Source of the DNA: Gammaproteobacteria bacterium
GTDB taxonomy: Bacteria; Pseudomonadota; Gammaproteobacteria; Pseudomonadales; Pseudohongiellaceae
Direction: 5' to 3'
Length of the DNA stretch: 64,000 nt
Assembly (NCBI GenBank): GCA_012960305.1
Contig: DUBM01000009.1
Coordinates: 66,413-130,412 of the forward strand
The first letter of the stretch is position 1, and every line of letters begins with the position of its first letter. Under the pieces are notes generated by a model. It was not told the DNA's origin, made no database searches, and was given only the letters and a program-made list of their open reading frames with translations. Below are positions 18,970 through 27,758 of this stretch, piece after piece. The translations under genes were made by a program, and so were the position numbers.

Positions 18970-18998
18970 ACTCTATCCAGTGCCAGTTAAACTGTCAA
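18970..18998 (-). promoter_or_regulatory. Sigma-70 promoter of tRNA-Leu
   Basis: On the minus strand, TTGACA (18998-18993) and TAGAGT (18975-18970) are separated by exactly 17 bases. Transcription would start near 18963, about 44 bases before the tRNA. The consensus -35 fits a strongly expressed stable RNA gene. Confidence 0.75.
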
Positions 18999-19014
18999 CA
19001 GGCGACTGTCGTCG

Positions 19015-19043
19015 CATACAAGTCATCATTATAAGTGTATACT
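19015..19043 (+). promoter_or_regulatory. Possible rnr promoter
   Basis: A good -10 box TATACT (19038-19043) lies 17 bases after a weak -35, CATACA. It is the best candidate in the 155-base gap between the tRNA and rnr. The leader would be about 25 bases and has no clear Shine-Dalgarno before the ATG. Confidence 0.4.
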
Positions 19044-19074
19044 TACCGTCGAATGTTAGTTACGTCCTCCTTTA

Positions 19075-21576
19075 ATGCCTAAATCTCGGAAGCCCAATGA
19101 TCCCTTCGCTCAGCGCGAAGCGGAAAACTATTCCAATCCGATTCCCAGTCGAGAGCACATTCTTGAGCATCTTGAACGCCTTGGCGAGCCTGTTAGTCAT
19201 GCAGGTTTGTGTGAACAACTTAATCTAGTCGAGGAGGAGCTAGTGGAAGCTTTGCGCCGCCGCTTGATAGCCATGAGTCGAGATGGGCAAGTAATTTCTA
19301 ATCGAAGGGGTGTGTATGGTCTGGCTGCACATATGGACCTCAGCAAGGGTCGTATTCAGGGTAATAAAGATGGTTTTGGTTTTTTTATTCCTGATGACGG
19401 CTCTGATGATCTGTTCTTAAATGCTAGAGAGATGGAAAAGCTGTTCGATGGTGATCGTGTTCTAGCGCGCTTGGCTGGATTTGATAGTCGAGGGCGCAAA
19501 GAAGGTATTATCGTCGAAATATTGGAACGACGTTATTCGCAATTAGTGGGTCGCTTTTATCAGGAACAAGGTTTTGGTTTAGTAGTTGCAGATAGCAAAC
19601 GCATTACTCAAGAAATACTTATTCCAGAAAAAAATATTGGGAGTGCAAAGGATGGCCAATTCGTCGTTGCGCAATTAACCGAATATCCGAGTCGACGTCG
19701 TAAAGCCATCGGTGCAATTGTTGAAGTGTTAGGTGACAGCAGAACGCCAGGATTGGAAATTGAAGTTGCAGTTCGTAGTCATGACATTCCTCATTTCTGG
19801 CCCGGCGAGGTAGTCAAAGAAACCAAGCGTTTCGCTGATCATATTCAGGACGAGGATTTGGTTGGTCGATTTGACCTTCGACATATCCCTTTTGTTACTA
19901 TTGATGGTGAAGATGCCAAAGATTTTGATGATGCGGTGTTCGCCCATCGCCATCAAAGAGGAAACTGGACTCTCTACGTAGCGATAGCGGACGTATCCCA
20001 CTATGTTTCTGTTGACAGCGCTCTTGATCAGGAAGCCGCAAACCGCGGCACATCAGTTTATTTCCCCGGCCACGTTATTCCCATGCTGCCAGAGAAATTA
20101 TCCAATGGCTTATGTTCCTTAAAGCCGAATGTTGATCGATTGACCATGGTTGCCGAGATGGATATCTCGCCTGATGGAGAGATGACTGATTACTGCTTCT
20201 ATGAGGCGGTTATTCATTCCCATGGCAGGATGACCTACACAGAAGTAGCTAATATTGTGCAAGATCCAGAAAATCCTACTCAAGAAAATCTCCGCGAAAA
20301 GCTCAGAGAGCGTCATGGAGCAGTTGTTGAACATTTAGAAAATCTGCATGGACTCTACCGAGCTTTTCGTCGAGCACGAGAAGCAAAAGGTGCAATAGAT
20401 TTTGACAGTACTGAAACGCGCATAGTTTTCAGCGAAGATAGAAAGATTCGTGAAATTGTTCCTGTTGAAAGAAATGATGCCCATCGGATGATCGAAGAGT
20501 GCATGCTCTGTACGAACGTAGCGGCAGCACAGTTACTGGAAGCATCCGAATTGCCTGCGCTTTATCGTGTCCACGAAGGACCGAATCCAGATAAGTTGGG
20601 CAATCTAAGGGAATTTCTCACTGAGTTGGGCTTGTATCTGCCCGGCGGCGAGAAGCCCCTGCCAGCTGATTATTCGAAAGTTTTGCAGCAAATCGTTCAG
20701 CGTCCAGATCGACATCTTCTGCAAATGATGTTGATTCGCTCGATGATGCAAGCGGTATATCAACCAGAAAATCTCGGGCACTTCGGTCTTGGATTTCCTT
20801 CTTACGCACATTTCACGTCTCCAATTCGTCGCTATCCTGATTTGCTGGTTCATCGTGGTATTCGTTATTTGGTGCGTAACAAAGCCTATGCCAATTTAAG
20901 AAAAGAAAAAACCGCAATGAAATTGAATAAGAATTCTATCTACCCCTATTCATTTAATGATATGGAGAATCTCGGACAAAGTTGCTCCACTGCAGAACGG
21001 CGAGCTGATGCTGCTAGTTATTCAGTGCTGGACTGGTTGAAATGTGAATACATGCAAGAGCGAGTAGGGGACGAGTTTACCGGCACTGTATCTTCTGTAA
21101 CCAGCTTTGGCTTATTCGTTGAGCTAAATGATATTTACATAGAGGGTTTGGTGCACATTACTGAACTGAGTAACGACTACTATCATTTCGATCCGGTGCA
21201 CCACGTTTTAGAAGGTGAGCGAACTCGAAAAACTTATCGTCTTGGTGATAGTGTCGAAGTAAAACTAGTTAGAGTAGATTTGGATGACAAGAAGATTGAT
21301 CTGCAAATGGTAGGCGTGACTCGAGAAGAAAATAGTGGCCGCAGAAAATCTTTCGATTCTAAGAAGCGAAAAGCAAATGATAAGAAAGTTACAAAACCAA
21401 AATTAAAATCAAAATCGAATAATTCGAACAAAAATGAAAAGAAAGCTCCTGGAAATTCTAATAAAAAAACCACTAAGACAGCGGCCAATAAGAATAAAAA
21501 AAGTAAAAAAACAGAAAGTAAAAAGAACTCGAATCCCAATAAATCCAGACCCAAGAAGAACAAGAGCCGTAATTAG
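19075..21576 (+). CDS. rnr: Ribonuclease R
   Basis: Processive 3'-5' exoribonuclease that degrades structured RNA and assists trans-translation. Domain order: N-terminal winged helix (residues about 20-85), cold-shock OB domains, the RNB catalytic domain with DGEDAKDFDDAVFA near residue 280, an S1 domain (GDEFTGTVSSVTSFGLFVEL) and a long lysine/asparagine-rich tail of about 90 residues. The catalytic aspartates are intact. At 833 residues it is close to E. coli RNase R (813). It heads the rnr-rlmB-rpsF-rpsR region. Confidence 0.97.
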   Translation: MPKSRKPNDPFAQREAENYSNPIPSREHILEHLERLGEPVSHAGLCEQLNLVEEELVEALRRRLIAMSRDGQVISNRRGVYGLAAHMDLSKGRIQGNKDGFGFFIPDDGSDDLFLNAREMEKLFDGDRVLARLAGFDSRGRKEGIIVEILERRYSQLVGRFYQEQGFGLVVADSKRITQEILIPEKNIGSAKDGQFVVAQLTEYPSRRRKAIGAIVEVLGDSRTPGLEIEVAVRSHDIPHFWPGEVVKETKRFADHIQDEDLVGRFDLRHIPFVTIDGEDAKDFDDAVFAHRHQRGNWTLYVAIADVSHYVSVDSALDQEAANRGTSVYFPGHVIPMLPEKLSNGLCSLKPNVDRLTMVAEMDISPDGEMTDYCFYEAVIHSHGRMTYTEVANIVQDPENPTQENLREKLRERHGAVVEHLENLHGLYRAFRRAREAKGAIDFDSTETRIVFSEDRKIREIVPVERNDAHRMIEECMLCTNVAAAQLLEASELPALYRVHEGPNPDKLGNLREFLTELGLYLPGGEKPLPADYSKVLQQIVQRPDRHLLQMMLIRSMMQAVYQPENLGHFGLGFPSYAHFTSPIRRYPDLLVHRGIRYLVRNKAYANLRKEKTAMKLNKNSIYPYSFNDMENLGQSCSTAERRADAASYSVLDWLKCEYMQERVGDEFTGTVSSVTSFGLFVELNDIYIEGLVHITELSNDYYHFDPVHHVLEGERTRKTYRLGDSVEVKLVRVDLDDKKIDLQMVGVTREENSGRRKSFDSKKRKANDKKVTKPKLKSKSNNSNKNEKKAPGNSNKKTTKTAANKNKKSKKTESKKNSNPNKSRPKKNKSRN

Positions 21577-21618
21577 ACCATAAACAGGCGCGCCGAAGGC
21601 CTTCAATAGAAAACTTCA

Positions 21619-22380
21619 ATGCCCTCATCAGAAAATAATGTAATTGGTATACATCCCGTCACCGAGTTGATCCGTCAACAGCCTGATTCTATTCAGCAAT
21701 TGATTATATTAGCTGCCCGCACAGATAAGCGGCTCGGTAAAGTTTTAGAGAAGGCCAGTGAATTGCAAATACCAACCGACGAACTCTCACGAAAAGAGAT
21801 GGATCAAAGGTTTGGCGGAGTGCATCAAGGGGTTGTGGCAATCTGTAGTTTTAGCTCTTCGACCAAATCCGAAAAAGATCTTGTCGTAATTCTTAATGGA
21901 TTGGATCGTCCTCCACTGCTGCTAATATTAGATGGTATTACCGACCCGCATAATTTGGGAGCCTGTTTACGCACTGCCGATGCTGCCGGTGTTGATGCTG
22001 TCATCGTCCCAAAAGACAAATCTGCGCCATTGAATGCGACTGTTAGAAAAGTGGCTAGCGGGGCAGCCGAGTCAATAAATCTCATTACCGTAACCAATTT
22101 AGTCCGTTGTCTACAATCGCTGCAGGAAAGGGGGATTTGGTTGGTGGGAACAGCTGATGGGACGGGGAAAAATCTGTTTGAGCAAGACCTGACGGGCCCC
22201 ATTGCTTTGGTTATGGGGTCAGAAGGCTCTGGGTTGAGGCGTTTGACTAGAGAATGTTGTGATTTTGTCGTTGCCATACCGATGGAGGGCTCAGTTAACA
22301 GTCTCAATGTGTCAGTAGCCACAGGAGTGGCGCTATTCGAGGCCTCTCGGCAAAGGTCAACGGCAAAACCGCTGAAATAA
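21619..22380 (+). CDS. rlmB: 23S rRNA (guanosine-2251-2'-O)-methyltransferase RlmB
   Basis: SPOUT-class enzyme that uses S-adenosylmethionine to methylate the 2'-hydroxyl of G2251 in the peptidyl-tRNA loop. N-terminal substrate-binding domain (GIHPVTELIRQQ) is followed by the knotted SpoU domain with LDGITDPHNLGACLRTADA, VMGSEGSGLRRL and IPMEGSVNSLNVSVATGV. Length is 253 residues, about the family norm. It follows rnr by 42 bases, its usual partner. Confidence 0.97.
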   Translation: MPSSENNVIGIHPVTELIRQQPDSIQQLIILAARTDKRLGKVLEKASELQIPTDELSRKEMDQRFGGVHQGVVAICSFSSSTKSEKDLVVILNGLDRPPLLLILDGITDPHNLGACLRTADAAGVDAVIVPKDKSAPLNATVRKVASGAAESINLITVTNLVRCLQSLQERGIWLVGTADGTGKNLFEQDLTGPIALVMGSEGSGLRRLTRECCDFVVAIPMEGSVNSLNVSVATGVALFEASRQRSTAKPLK

Positions 22381-22403
22381 GCTCTTATTTCTTGTGAATT
22401 AAG

Positions 22404-22432
22404 TTGCATCAAGGCCCCAGTTTCTCTAGAAT
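22404..22432 (+). promoter_or_regulatory. Promoter of the rpsF-rpsR operon
   Basis: TTGCAT (22404-22409) and TAGAAT (22427-22432) are separated by 17 bases, a near-consensus sigma-70 promoter. It would give an mRNA leader of about 95 bases before rpsF. Leaders of this operon in other bacteria can bind the S6:S18 complex; I could not confirm that fold here by eye. Confidence 0.65.
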
Positions 22433-22535
22433 TCCGGCTCTTTTATTGGCGGAGCACGTTTCCGTCCGACATAACTCCTTGTCTTACCACGCACACCTTG
22501 TGTTGGATGGAAGGCATAATCCAAGAGGAGTCTCT

Positions 22536-23117
22536 ATGAGACACTATGAAGTAGTATTTCTGGTGCATCCCGACCAGTCTGAGCAGGTCCCCGGGATGAT
22601 CGAACGTTATACCCAGTTAATGAATGAAAGCGGCGGCAAGATTCACCGTTTGGAAGATTGGGGCCGACGTCAATTAGCCTATCCGATAAACAAAATTCAT
22701 AAAGCCCACTATGTTCTATTGAACATCGAATGTGGTAGCGAAGCGTTGGACGAGTTGACCACTCTGTTTCGTTTTAATGACGCTGTTTTACGTAATTTGG
22801 TTATCAAATCCAAAGAGCCGGTTACTGAAGAATCGCTGATCCTTAAGGGTGAGCGTGAAAACAAAGAGCGTAAACAAAGGTCGGAACAAAAACGCAAGTT
22901 GGAAGAAGACGCGGCAGCAGCTGCACCAAAGCCTGAAGTTGCGGAAGCGGTTGACGCTAAAGAAGCAGCAGCCGAGGAAGCGCCAGCGGAGGAAGCGCCA
23001 GCCGAAGAAGTAGCGGGTGAAGAAGCACCTGCTGAAGAAGCTCCTGCTGAAGAAGCTCCTGCTGAAGAAGAATCAAGTGCTGAGGAAATAACAACCGAAA
23101 GCGAAGAAGGAAAATAG
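22536..23117 (+). CDS. rpsF: 30S ribosomal protein bS6 with long acidic tail
   Basis: Binds 16S rRNA with bS18 in the platform of the 30S subunit. The core (residues 1 to about 110) begins [20 protein letters not shown] and has [15 protein letters not shown] and [11 protein letters not shown] 22536 is chosen over the track start 22404 because AAGAGGAG stands five bases upstream and the N-terminus matches the family. From about residue 125 it carries an alanine/glutamate repeat tail (units of AEEAP), giving 193 residues against 131 in E. coli. The repeat is also visible in DNA as gctgaagaagctcct copies. Confidence 0.97.
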   Translation: MRHYEVVFLVHPDQSEQVPGMIERYTQLMNESGGKIHRLEDWGRRQLAYPINKIHKAHYVLLNIECGSEALDELTTLFRFNDAVLRNLVIKSKEPVTEESLILKGERENKERKQRSEQKRKLEEDAAAAAPKPEVAEAVDAKEAAAEEAPAEEAPAEEVAGEEAPAEEAPAEEAPAEEESSAEEITTESEEGK

Positions 23118-23158
23118 TCGCTTACTTTTCCCCAACAATTTAATACAGGATATTAATC

Positions 23159-23383
23159 ATGGCTCGTTATTTTCGAAGACGTAAATTCTGCAAGTTTACT
23201 GCAGAAGGAACGAAACAAATCGATTACAAAGATTTAGAAACATTGAAAGCCTATGTTTCTGAAACAGGTAAAATTGTTCCTAGCCGAATTACTGGCACCA
23301 AGGCCCGCTATCAGCGACAGCTTACAACAGCCATTAAGCGTGCTCGATATCTGGCATTGATTCCCTACACGGATAGCCACTAA
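23159..23383 (+). CDS. rpsR: 30S ribosomal protein bS18
   Basis: Partner of bS6 in the 30S platform. A 74-residue basic protein starting [17 protein letters not shown], with [13 protein letters not shown] and the conserved [20 protein letters not shown] segment. Length and sequence match the gammaproteobacterial type with a single cysteine. It follows rpsF by 41 bases. Confidence 0.98.
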   Translation: MARYFRRRKFCKFTAEGTKQIDYKDLETLKAYVSETGKIVPSRITGTKARYQRQLTTAIKRARYLALIPYTDSH

Positions 23384-23400
23384 GTATAGAAAGGTAAATT

Positions 23401-24228
23401 ATGCGCGGCCTTGCTGAATTCGTAATGAGAGGGCGCAAGCAGGCCATTATTGCAGTGCTAGGCCTAGGGCTTATTCCGCTGCTTAACTTTCTCAGTCCTA
23501 TAATTGTTGGATTGGTATTTCTGAGAAAAGGCTTGCACGAAGCGAGTGTTGTATTTGCTTGGGCCATATTGCCAATCGGTGCTTTGTTTGTTATAGGCGA
23601 TCCTATTCCACTGTTTATGCTTATCGGCGTTAGCGGGCTGGCAGTAGTGTTACGATCGTCAGAGTCTTGGGAACTTACTCTGCTGGCTGCGATAGCAGTA
23701 GGTTTAGGAATAGAGTTTTACTTTAGATTCGAAACCGAAAATTTAGATTTAGTTTTACAACAAGTAAGAGTCTATATAGAAGCGAATAATATCCAAGGAT
23801 TCGTTTTCGAAGATCTGCGGGAATTCATGATCAGCTTTATTGGGGCGGTCTATATGTTTCTGGCAATTGTTCTTTTAATGGCATCCCGATGGATGCAAGC
23901 AGTATTGTTTAACCCTGGCGGATTTCAGGTTGAATTTCATCAATTGCGAATTCGACAAAAAGTTGCCCTTGGTTTATTGGGGCTAATGTTCTTAGCAAAT
24001 TTTGGCTTCTTATTACTGGAGTCATGGGTAATGTATTTTAGTTTACCGCTAGTGTTTTCTGGAGTTGCTCTAGTTCATGCAGCGGTGGCGAGAAAGAAGC
24101 TTTCCACAATGTGGTTGACCGCTTTCTACGCTTTACTGGTGTTACCAATATCACTAGAGCTATTGGTGCTGCTAGCGATAGTCGATAGTTGGTATAATTT
24201 CAGAAGCCGCCTATCCAGTTCGGGTTAA
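23401..24228 (+). CDS. DUF2232 multi-pass membrane protein
   Basis: A 275-residue inner-membrane protein with about seven to eight hydrophobic helices, for example AIIAVLGLGLIPLLNFLSPI, FMISFIGAVYMFLAIVLLMA and VALGLLGLMFLANFGFLLL. The pattern and the position between rpsR and rplI match the DUF2232 (YybS-like) family found at this spot in many Gammaproteobacteria. The function is unknown to me; no catalytic motif is evident. It is only 17 bases from rpsR, so it is co-transcribed with ribosomal protein genes. Confidence 0.82.
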   Translation: MRGLAEFVMRGRKQAIIAVLGLGLIPLLNFLSPIIVGLVFLRKGLHEASVVFAWAILPIGALFVIGDPIPLFMLIGVSGLAVVLRSSESWELTLLAAIAVGLGIEFYFRFETENLDLVLQQVRVYIEANNIQGFVFEDLREFMISFIGAVYMFLAIVLLMASRWMQAVLFNPGGFQVEFHQLRIRQKVALGLLGLMFLANFGFLLLESWVMYFSLPLVFSGVALVHAAVARKKLSTMWLTAFYALLVLPISLELLVLLAIVDSWYNFRSRLSSSG

Positions 24229-24269
24229 GAAACTGGAGGTGCAAAAGAATTGAAAATGAGGAAGAAATC

Positions 24270-24878
24270 ATGAACGTTATCTTGCTGGAAAAAATAGGCA
24301 AGCTAGGTGGAATTGGCGATACTGCCAGTGTTAAATCTGGTTATGCTCGCAATTTTTTGTTTCCCCAAGGAAAAGCTATACCTGCGACCAGGCAAAACTT
24401 AACTGAATTTGAGAGTCGTCGTGCTGACCTTATGGCCTCGCATGATAAGAACATTGCCGCTACGCAAAAGCGTGCTGACAAAGTTACAGGGCTAAGTTTA
24501 AGCATCCAAGTAAATGCCAGTGATGAAGGCAAACTATTTGGTTCTGTGGGCACCAAGGATATTGCCGATGCCATTAACGCGGAAGTAGGTAGTGATGTCA
24601 CCAAAGCGGAGGTTCTCCTTCCTCACGGCGTTATTAGAGAATTGGGAGATTTCAATATCGCTCTGGATCTTGGCTACGAAGTGGGTGCATCTATCAAAGT
24701 GTCTGTGCAAGGACTGGATGCTGTTGCAGGTGTCAGTGCCGATGGATCAATGATTGAAGAAATTGATGAGGCTGAAGCCGCCGCAGCTGCTGTTGTAGAA
24801 GAACAGGCTGGAGCAAATTCCGAGGAAGTTGCTGCGCCTACTGCTGAAGAAACAGAAGCGAAGTCTGAAGACGCTTAA
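24270..24878 (+). CDS. rplI: 50S ribosomal protein bL9 with acidic tail
   Basis: Binds 23S rRNA at the L1 stalk base. N-domain MNVILLEKIGKLGGIGD with GYARNFLFPQGKA is canonical, followed by the long connecting helix and the C-domain ending in ALDLGYEVGASIKVSV. After about residue 150 comes an extra acidic, alanine-rich tail (IEEIDEAEAAAAAVVEEQ onward), giving 202 residues against 149 in E. coli. This parallels the tail on bS6 in the same operon. AGGAAG precedes the ATG. Confidence 0.97.
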   Translation: MNVILLEKIGKLGGIGDTASVKSGYARNFLFPQGKAIPATRQNLTEFESRRADLMASHDKNIAATQKRADKVTGLSLSIQVNASDEGKLFGSVGTKDIADAINAEVGSDVTKAEVLLPHGVIRELGDFNIALDLGYEVGASIKVSVQGLDAVAGVSADGSMIEEIDEAEAAAAAVVEEQAGANSEEVAAPTAEETEAKSEDA

Positions 24879-24933
24879 GCGCATTCTGAAAACTTAGCTG
24901 AAGCTAAAAGTACTAGCCCCAGCTAGCAACATT

Positions 24934-24968
24934 AAGCGCCATTCTGTACACTCAAATGGTGCTTTTTT
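24934..24968 (+). terminator. Terminator after the rpsF-rplI operon
   Basis: AAGCGCCATT (24934-24943) pairs with AATGGTGCTT (24955-24964), with one G-U pair, around an 11-base loop. The run of six T follows. The hairpin ends only 21 bases before the dnaB start, so dnaB may be partly fed by read-through or by a promoter inside this region. Confidence 0.8.
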
Positions 24969-24989
24969 GTGACCTAGTTTTGAAATTCC

Positions 24990-26510
24990 ATGGCCAAACC
25001 ATTTGAACCCGACAGCCCGCTGCCTTTCGATGATCAGGCAAATAAACTGGCTACCCTTAAAGTTCCGCCTCATTCAGTAGAGGCAGAACAGGCTGTGCTC
25101 GGCGGTTTAATGCTGGATAACAGAGAATGGGAAAATATCGTTGAAGTTCTTCTTGCTGAAGACTTTTACCGTTCCGAACATCAACTTATTTTTCAGGTAA
25201 TGACTCAGCAGAATGAGGGCAACAGTCCGATCGATGTGGTAACACTGGTTGAATCTCTTAATTCCTTAAATGAGCTAGACAACGCCGGTGGCATAGATTA
25301 TTTAAGCGAGTTAGCGGGCAACGCTCGCGGCACTGCCAATATCATGGCTTATGCCGACATCATTAGTGAGCGCGCGATCTTGCGTTGCCTGATTGGCGCA
25401 GCCAATACTATTGCCGACAGCAGCTATAACACCGGTGGTAAGAAAGCCAAACAAGTCTTGGATAATGCCGAATCGCTGGTCTTTAATATTAACGACGAAA
25501 GGGCAGGGGACCAGGGTCCATTGCATATCAATCCCCTAGTTACTCAGGCAGTTGATCGCATTGATGAGTTAGCTGGTCTTGACGGGGCCCTCACCGGACT
25601 TAGCAGTGGTTTTAGAGACCTCGATGCCATGACCTCTGGATGGCAGAAATCTGACCTAGTCATTGTGGCTGGCAGGCCTTCAATGGGTAAGACCGCCTTT
25701 GCCATGAATCTGGTAGAGAACGCCATAATGACGAGCGAAGACGCCGTCGTCGTGTTTAGCCTAGAGATGCCCGCTGAAAGTTTGATTTTCAGAATGCTTT
25801 CCTCAATTGGTCGGATTGATCAAACCAAATTACGTACTGGGCAACTAACCGACGAAGACTTTCCTGGTTTCAATAGTGCTGTCGCGAAATTGAAAGATCG
25901 ACCGCTTTATATAGATGACAGTGCCGCTGTAACTCCGATGGAAATGCGTGCCAGATTGCGACGGGTTGACCGCCAATTAGAAAGAGAAAAGAATCAATCA
26001 GCTGCCTCTGGTGGCGACGGCGATGATGGGAATGCATCTGAGAGTATGGTTCAAAAGATAAAACCCAAGGACGACAGAAAAACGAATATAGGTATGGTTG
26101 TAGTCGACTATTTACAACTTATGCAATTAAAGGGAACAAGTGAAAATAGAGTGGGAGAGATTTCAGAAATTTCCCGCTCGCTTAAATTGTTAGCGCGAGA
26201 TTTTAAATGCCCAGTTATTGCTCTTTCACAGCTGAATCGTGGATTGGAACAGCGCCCAAATAAGCGTCCGGTAATGTCAGACTTGCGAGAATCTGGAGCT
26301 ATAGAGCAAGATGCCGATGTCATCGTATTCATCTACCGAGATGAGGTCTACAATGAAGATTCTCCGGACAAAGGTATGGCGGAAGTCATAATCGGCAAGC
26401 AGCGTAACGGACCAATTGGTACCGTTCGCCTAAGCTTTCAGGGGCAATTCACTCGCTTCGAAAATTATGCACAACCTCGCTACGACGATAGCTACACCCG
26501 CGGTCAGTAG
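24990..26510 (+). CDS. dnaB: Replicative DNA helicase DnaB, with an extra insertion
   Basis: Hexameric 5'-3' helicase that drives the replication fork. N-terminal DnaB domain starts at LKVPPHSVEAEQAVLGGLML; the RecA-like domain has Walker A GRPSMGKTAFAMN (near residue 230), Walker B VVDYLQLMQ (near 372) and SDLRESGAIEQDADV. Between about residues 331 and 362 it contains an acidic/glycine/serine-rich insertion (AASGGDGDDGNASESMVQ) that E. coli-type DnaB lacks, explaining the length of 506 rather than about 470. No clear ribosome binding site precedes the ATG. The window also encodes DnaT-like and P-like proteins. Confidence 0.96.
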   Translation: MAKPFEPDSPLPFDDQANKLATLKVPPHSVEAEQAVLGGLMLDNREWENIVEVLLAEDFYRSEHQLIFQVMTQQNEGNSPIDVVTLVESLNSLNELDNAGGIDYLSELAGNARGTANIMAYADIISERAILRCLIGAANTIADSSYNTGGKKAKQVLDNAESLVFNINDERAGDQGPLHINPLVTQAVDRIDELAGLDGALTGLSSGFRDLDAMTSGWQKSDLVIVAGRPSMGKTAFAMNLVENAIMTSEDAVVVFSLEMPAESLIFRMLSSIGRIDQTKLRTGQLTDEDFPGFNSAVAKLKDRPLYIDDSAAVTPMEMRARLRRVDRQLEREKNQSAASGGDGDDGNASESMVQKIKPKDDRKTNIGMVVVDYLQLMQLKGTSENRVGEISEISRSLKLLARDFKCPVIALSQLNRGLEQRPNKRPVMSDLRESGAIEQDADVIVFIYRDEVYNEDSPDKGMAEVIIGKQRNGPIGTVRLSFQGQFTRFENYAQPRYDDSYTRGQ

Positions 26511-26561
26511 GTTTTAATTCGTATAGCAATATCCTCGTAGCATCTGATCTGGAACCAAGGC

Positions 26562-27728
26562 ATGGCAGAAGTTAACAAGCGAACTTGGGTAACCATCGAT
26601 CTGCAAGCCTTGCGCAAGAATCTGTCTCAGGTAAGCGCTCACTGCCCCAATTCAACAATCTTCCCAATTATTAAGTCCAGCGGCTATGGCCATGGCATGG
26701 TTTCAGCGGCACGGGCATTGTTAGAAAGTCGCGGAAAAATTCAGGGGTTTGGGATTGCTGCCCTAGAAGAAGCCTTGGAGCTGAATCGTGAACTAAAACC
26801 CAGAGAGATAGGCCTCGATCTCTTGCTGCTGCCTGGCTTTGCTTCCGCAGGCGAGTTATCAGCCTGTCTTGATGCCGGTATCAGTTCGGTCATTCATTCT
26901 GAGTATCAAGTACAACTGTTGCGAGACGCTGCAGAAAAAAACCTTGACCTTCCTGCTACCAAGCTATGGATAAAATTGAATACTGGAATGAATCGCTTGG
27001 GTTTGAGTTCAGATGCCTGTATCGACGTATTCAAAGAATTTTCAGATAGTTCAAAATTTTCGAATATTGAGCTGATTCTTATGTCTCATCTAGGCTATGC
27101 AGATGACATGGAATACGGTCCGTCTTATGATTTCACGCAAAATCAGCTTGCTGAATTTGCAAAGATTCGTGAAGCAGTGCAACTGCTCAGTAATAAGAAA
27201 ATTGAAAGTAGCATAGCGGCATCAGCCGGAATATTAACCCTGCCCCAATCTCATTACGAAATTGTGCGGCCCGGCGTGATGTTGTATGGCGCGTCTCCTC
27301 TGGCAAAAAAAACCGGAGAAGAGTTGGGTTTGCTGCCGGTCATGACATTGCACTCTCGGCTTATTGCAATTAATGAAGTAAGCGCAGGTTCTTGTATTGG
27401 TTATGGTGCAACTTATATCTGCGATAAAGACACTCGGGTCGGCGTTGTCTCGATCGGCTACGGTGATGGCTATCCTCGGTCTGCAGCCAATGGAACGCCG
27501 GTCTTGATAAAGACAGCTTCCGGTGCTTTGAGAGCGAGGCTTATTGGTAGAGTTTCTATGGATATGATTACTATCGACCTGAATGGAATCGCTGATGCGC
27601 AGATAGGCGATGATATTGTGCTCTGGGGCGAAGATCTTTGTGCTGATGAAGTGGCCCATCATGCGGGCACGATTTCTTACGAACTTTTTTGTCAGGTTAC
27701 CAAGCGTGTAATCTATGAATACATTTGA
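26562..27728 (+). CDS. alr: Alanine racemase
   Basis: PLP enzyme that interconverts L- and D-alanine for peptidoglycan. The PLP-lysine motif appears as IIKSSGYGHGM, a variant of the common VKADAYGHG in which Lys and the YGHG part are kept. The C-terminal active-site tyrosine is in GSCIGYGATYICDKD, and VSIGYGDGYPR and GRVSMDMITIDL are conserved. Length is 388 residues. It lies between dnaB and radA, the same neighbourhood as in Pseudomonas relatives. Confidence 0.95.
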   Translation: MAEVNKRTWVTIDLQALRKNLSQVSAHCPNSTIFPIIKSSGYGHGMVSAARALLESRGKIQGFGIAALEEALELNRELKPREIGLDLLLLPGFASAGELSACLDAGISSVIHSEYQVQLLRDAAEKNLDLPATKLWIKLNTGMNRLGLSSDACIDVFKEFSDSSKFSNIELILMSHLGYADDMEYGPSYDFTQNQLAEFAKIREAVQLLSNKKIESSIAASAGILTLPQSHYEIVRPGVMLYGASPLAKKTGEELGLLPVMTLHSRLIAINEVSAGSCIGYGATYICDKDTRVGVVSIGYGDGYPRSAANGTPVLIKTASGALRARLIGRVSMDMITIDLNGIADAQIGDDIVLWGEDLCADEVAHHAGTISYELFCQVTKRVIYEYI

Positions 27729-27758
27729 TCACTGAGTGTTGGAGTAACTAACAAGCCA

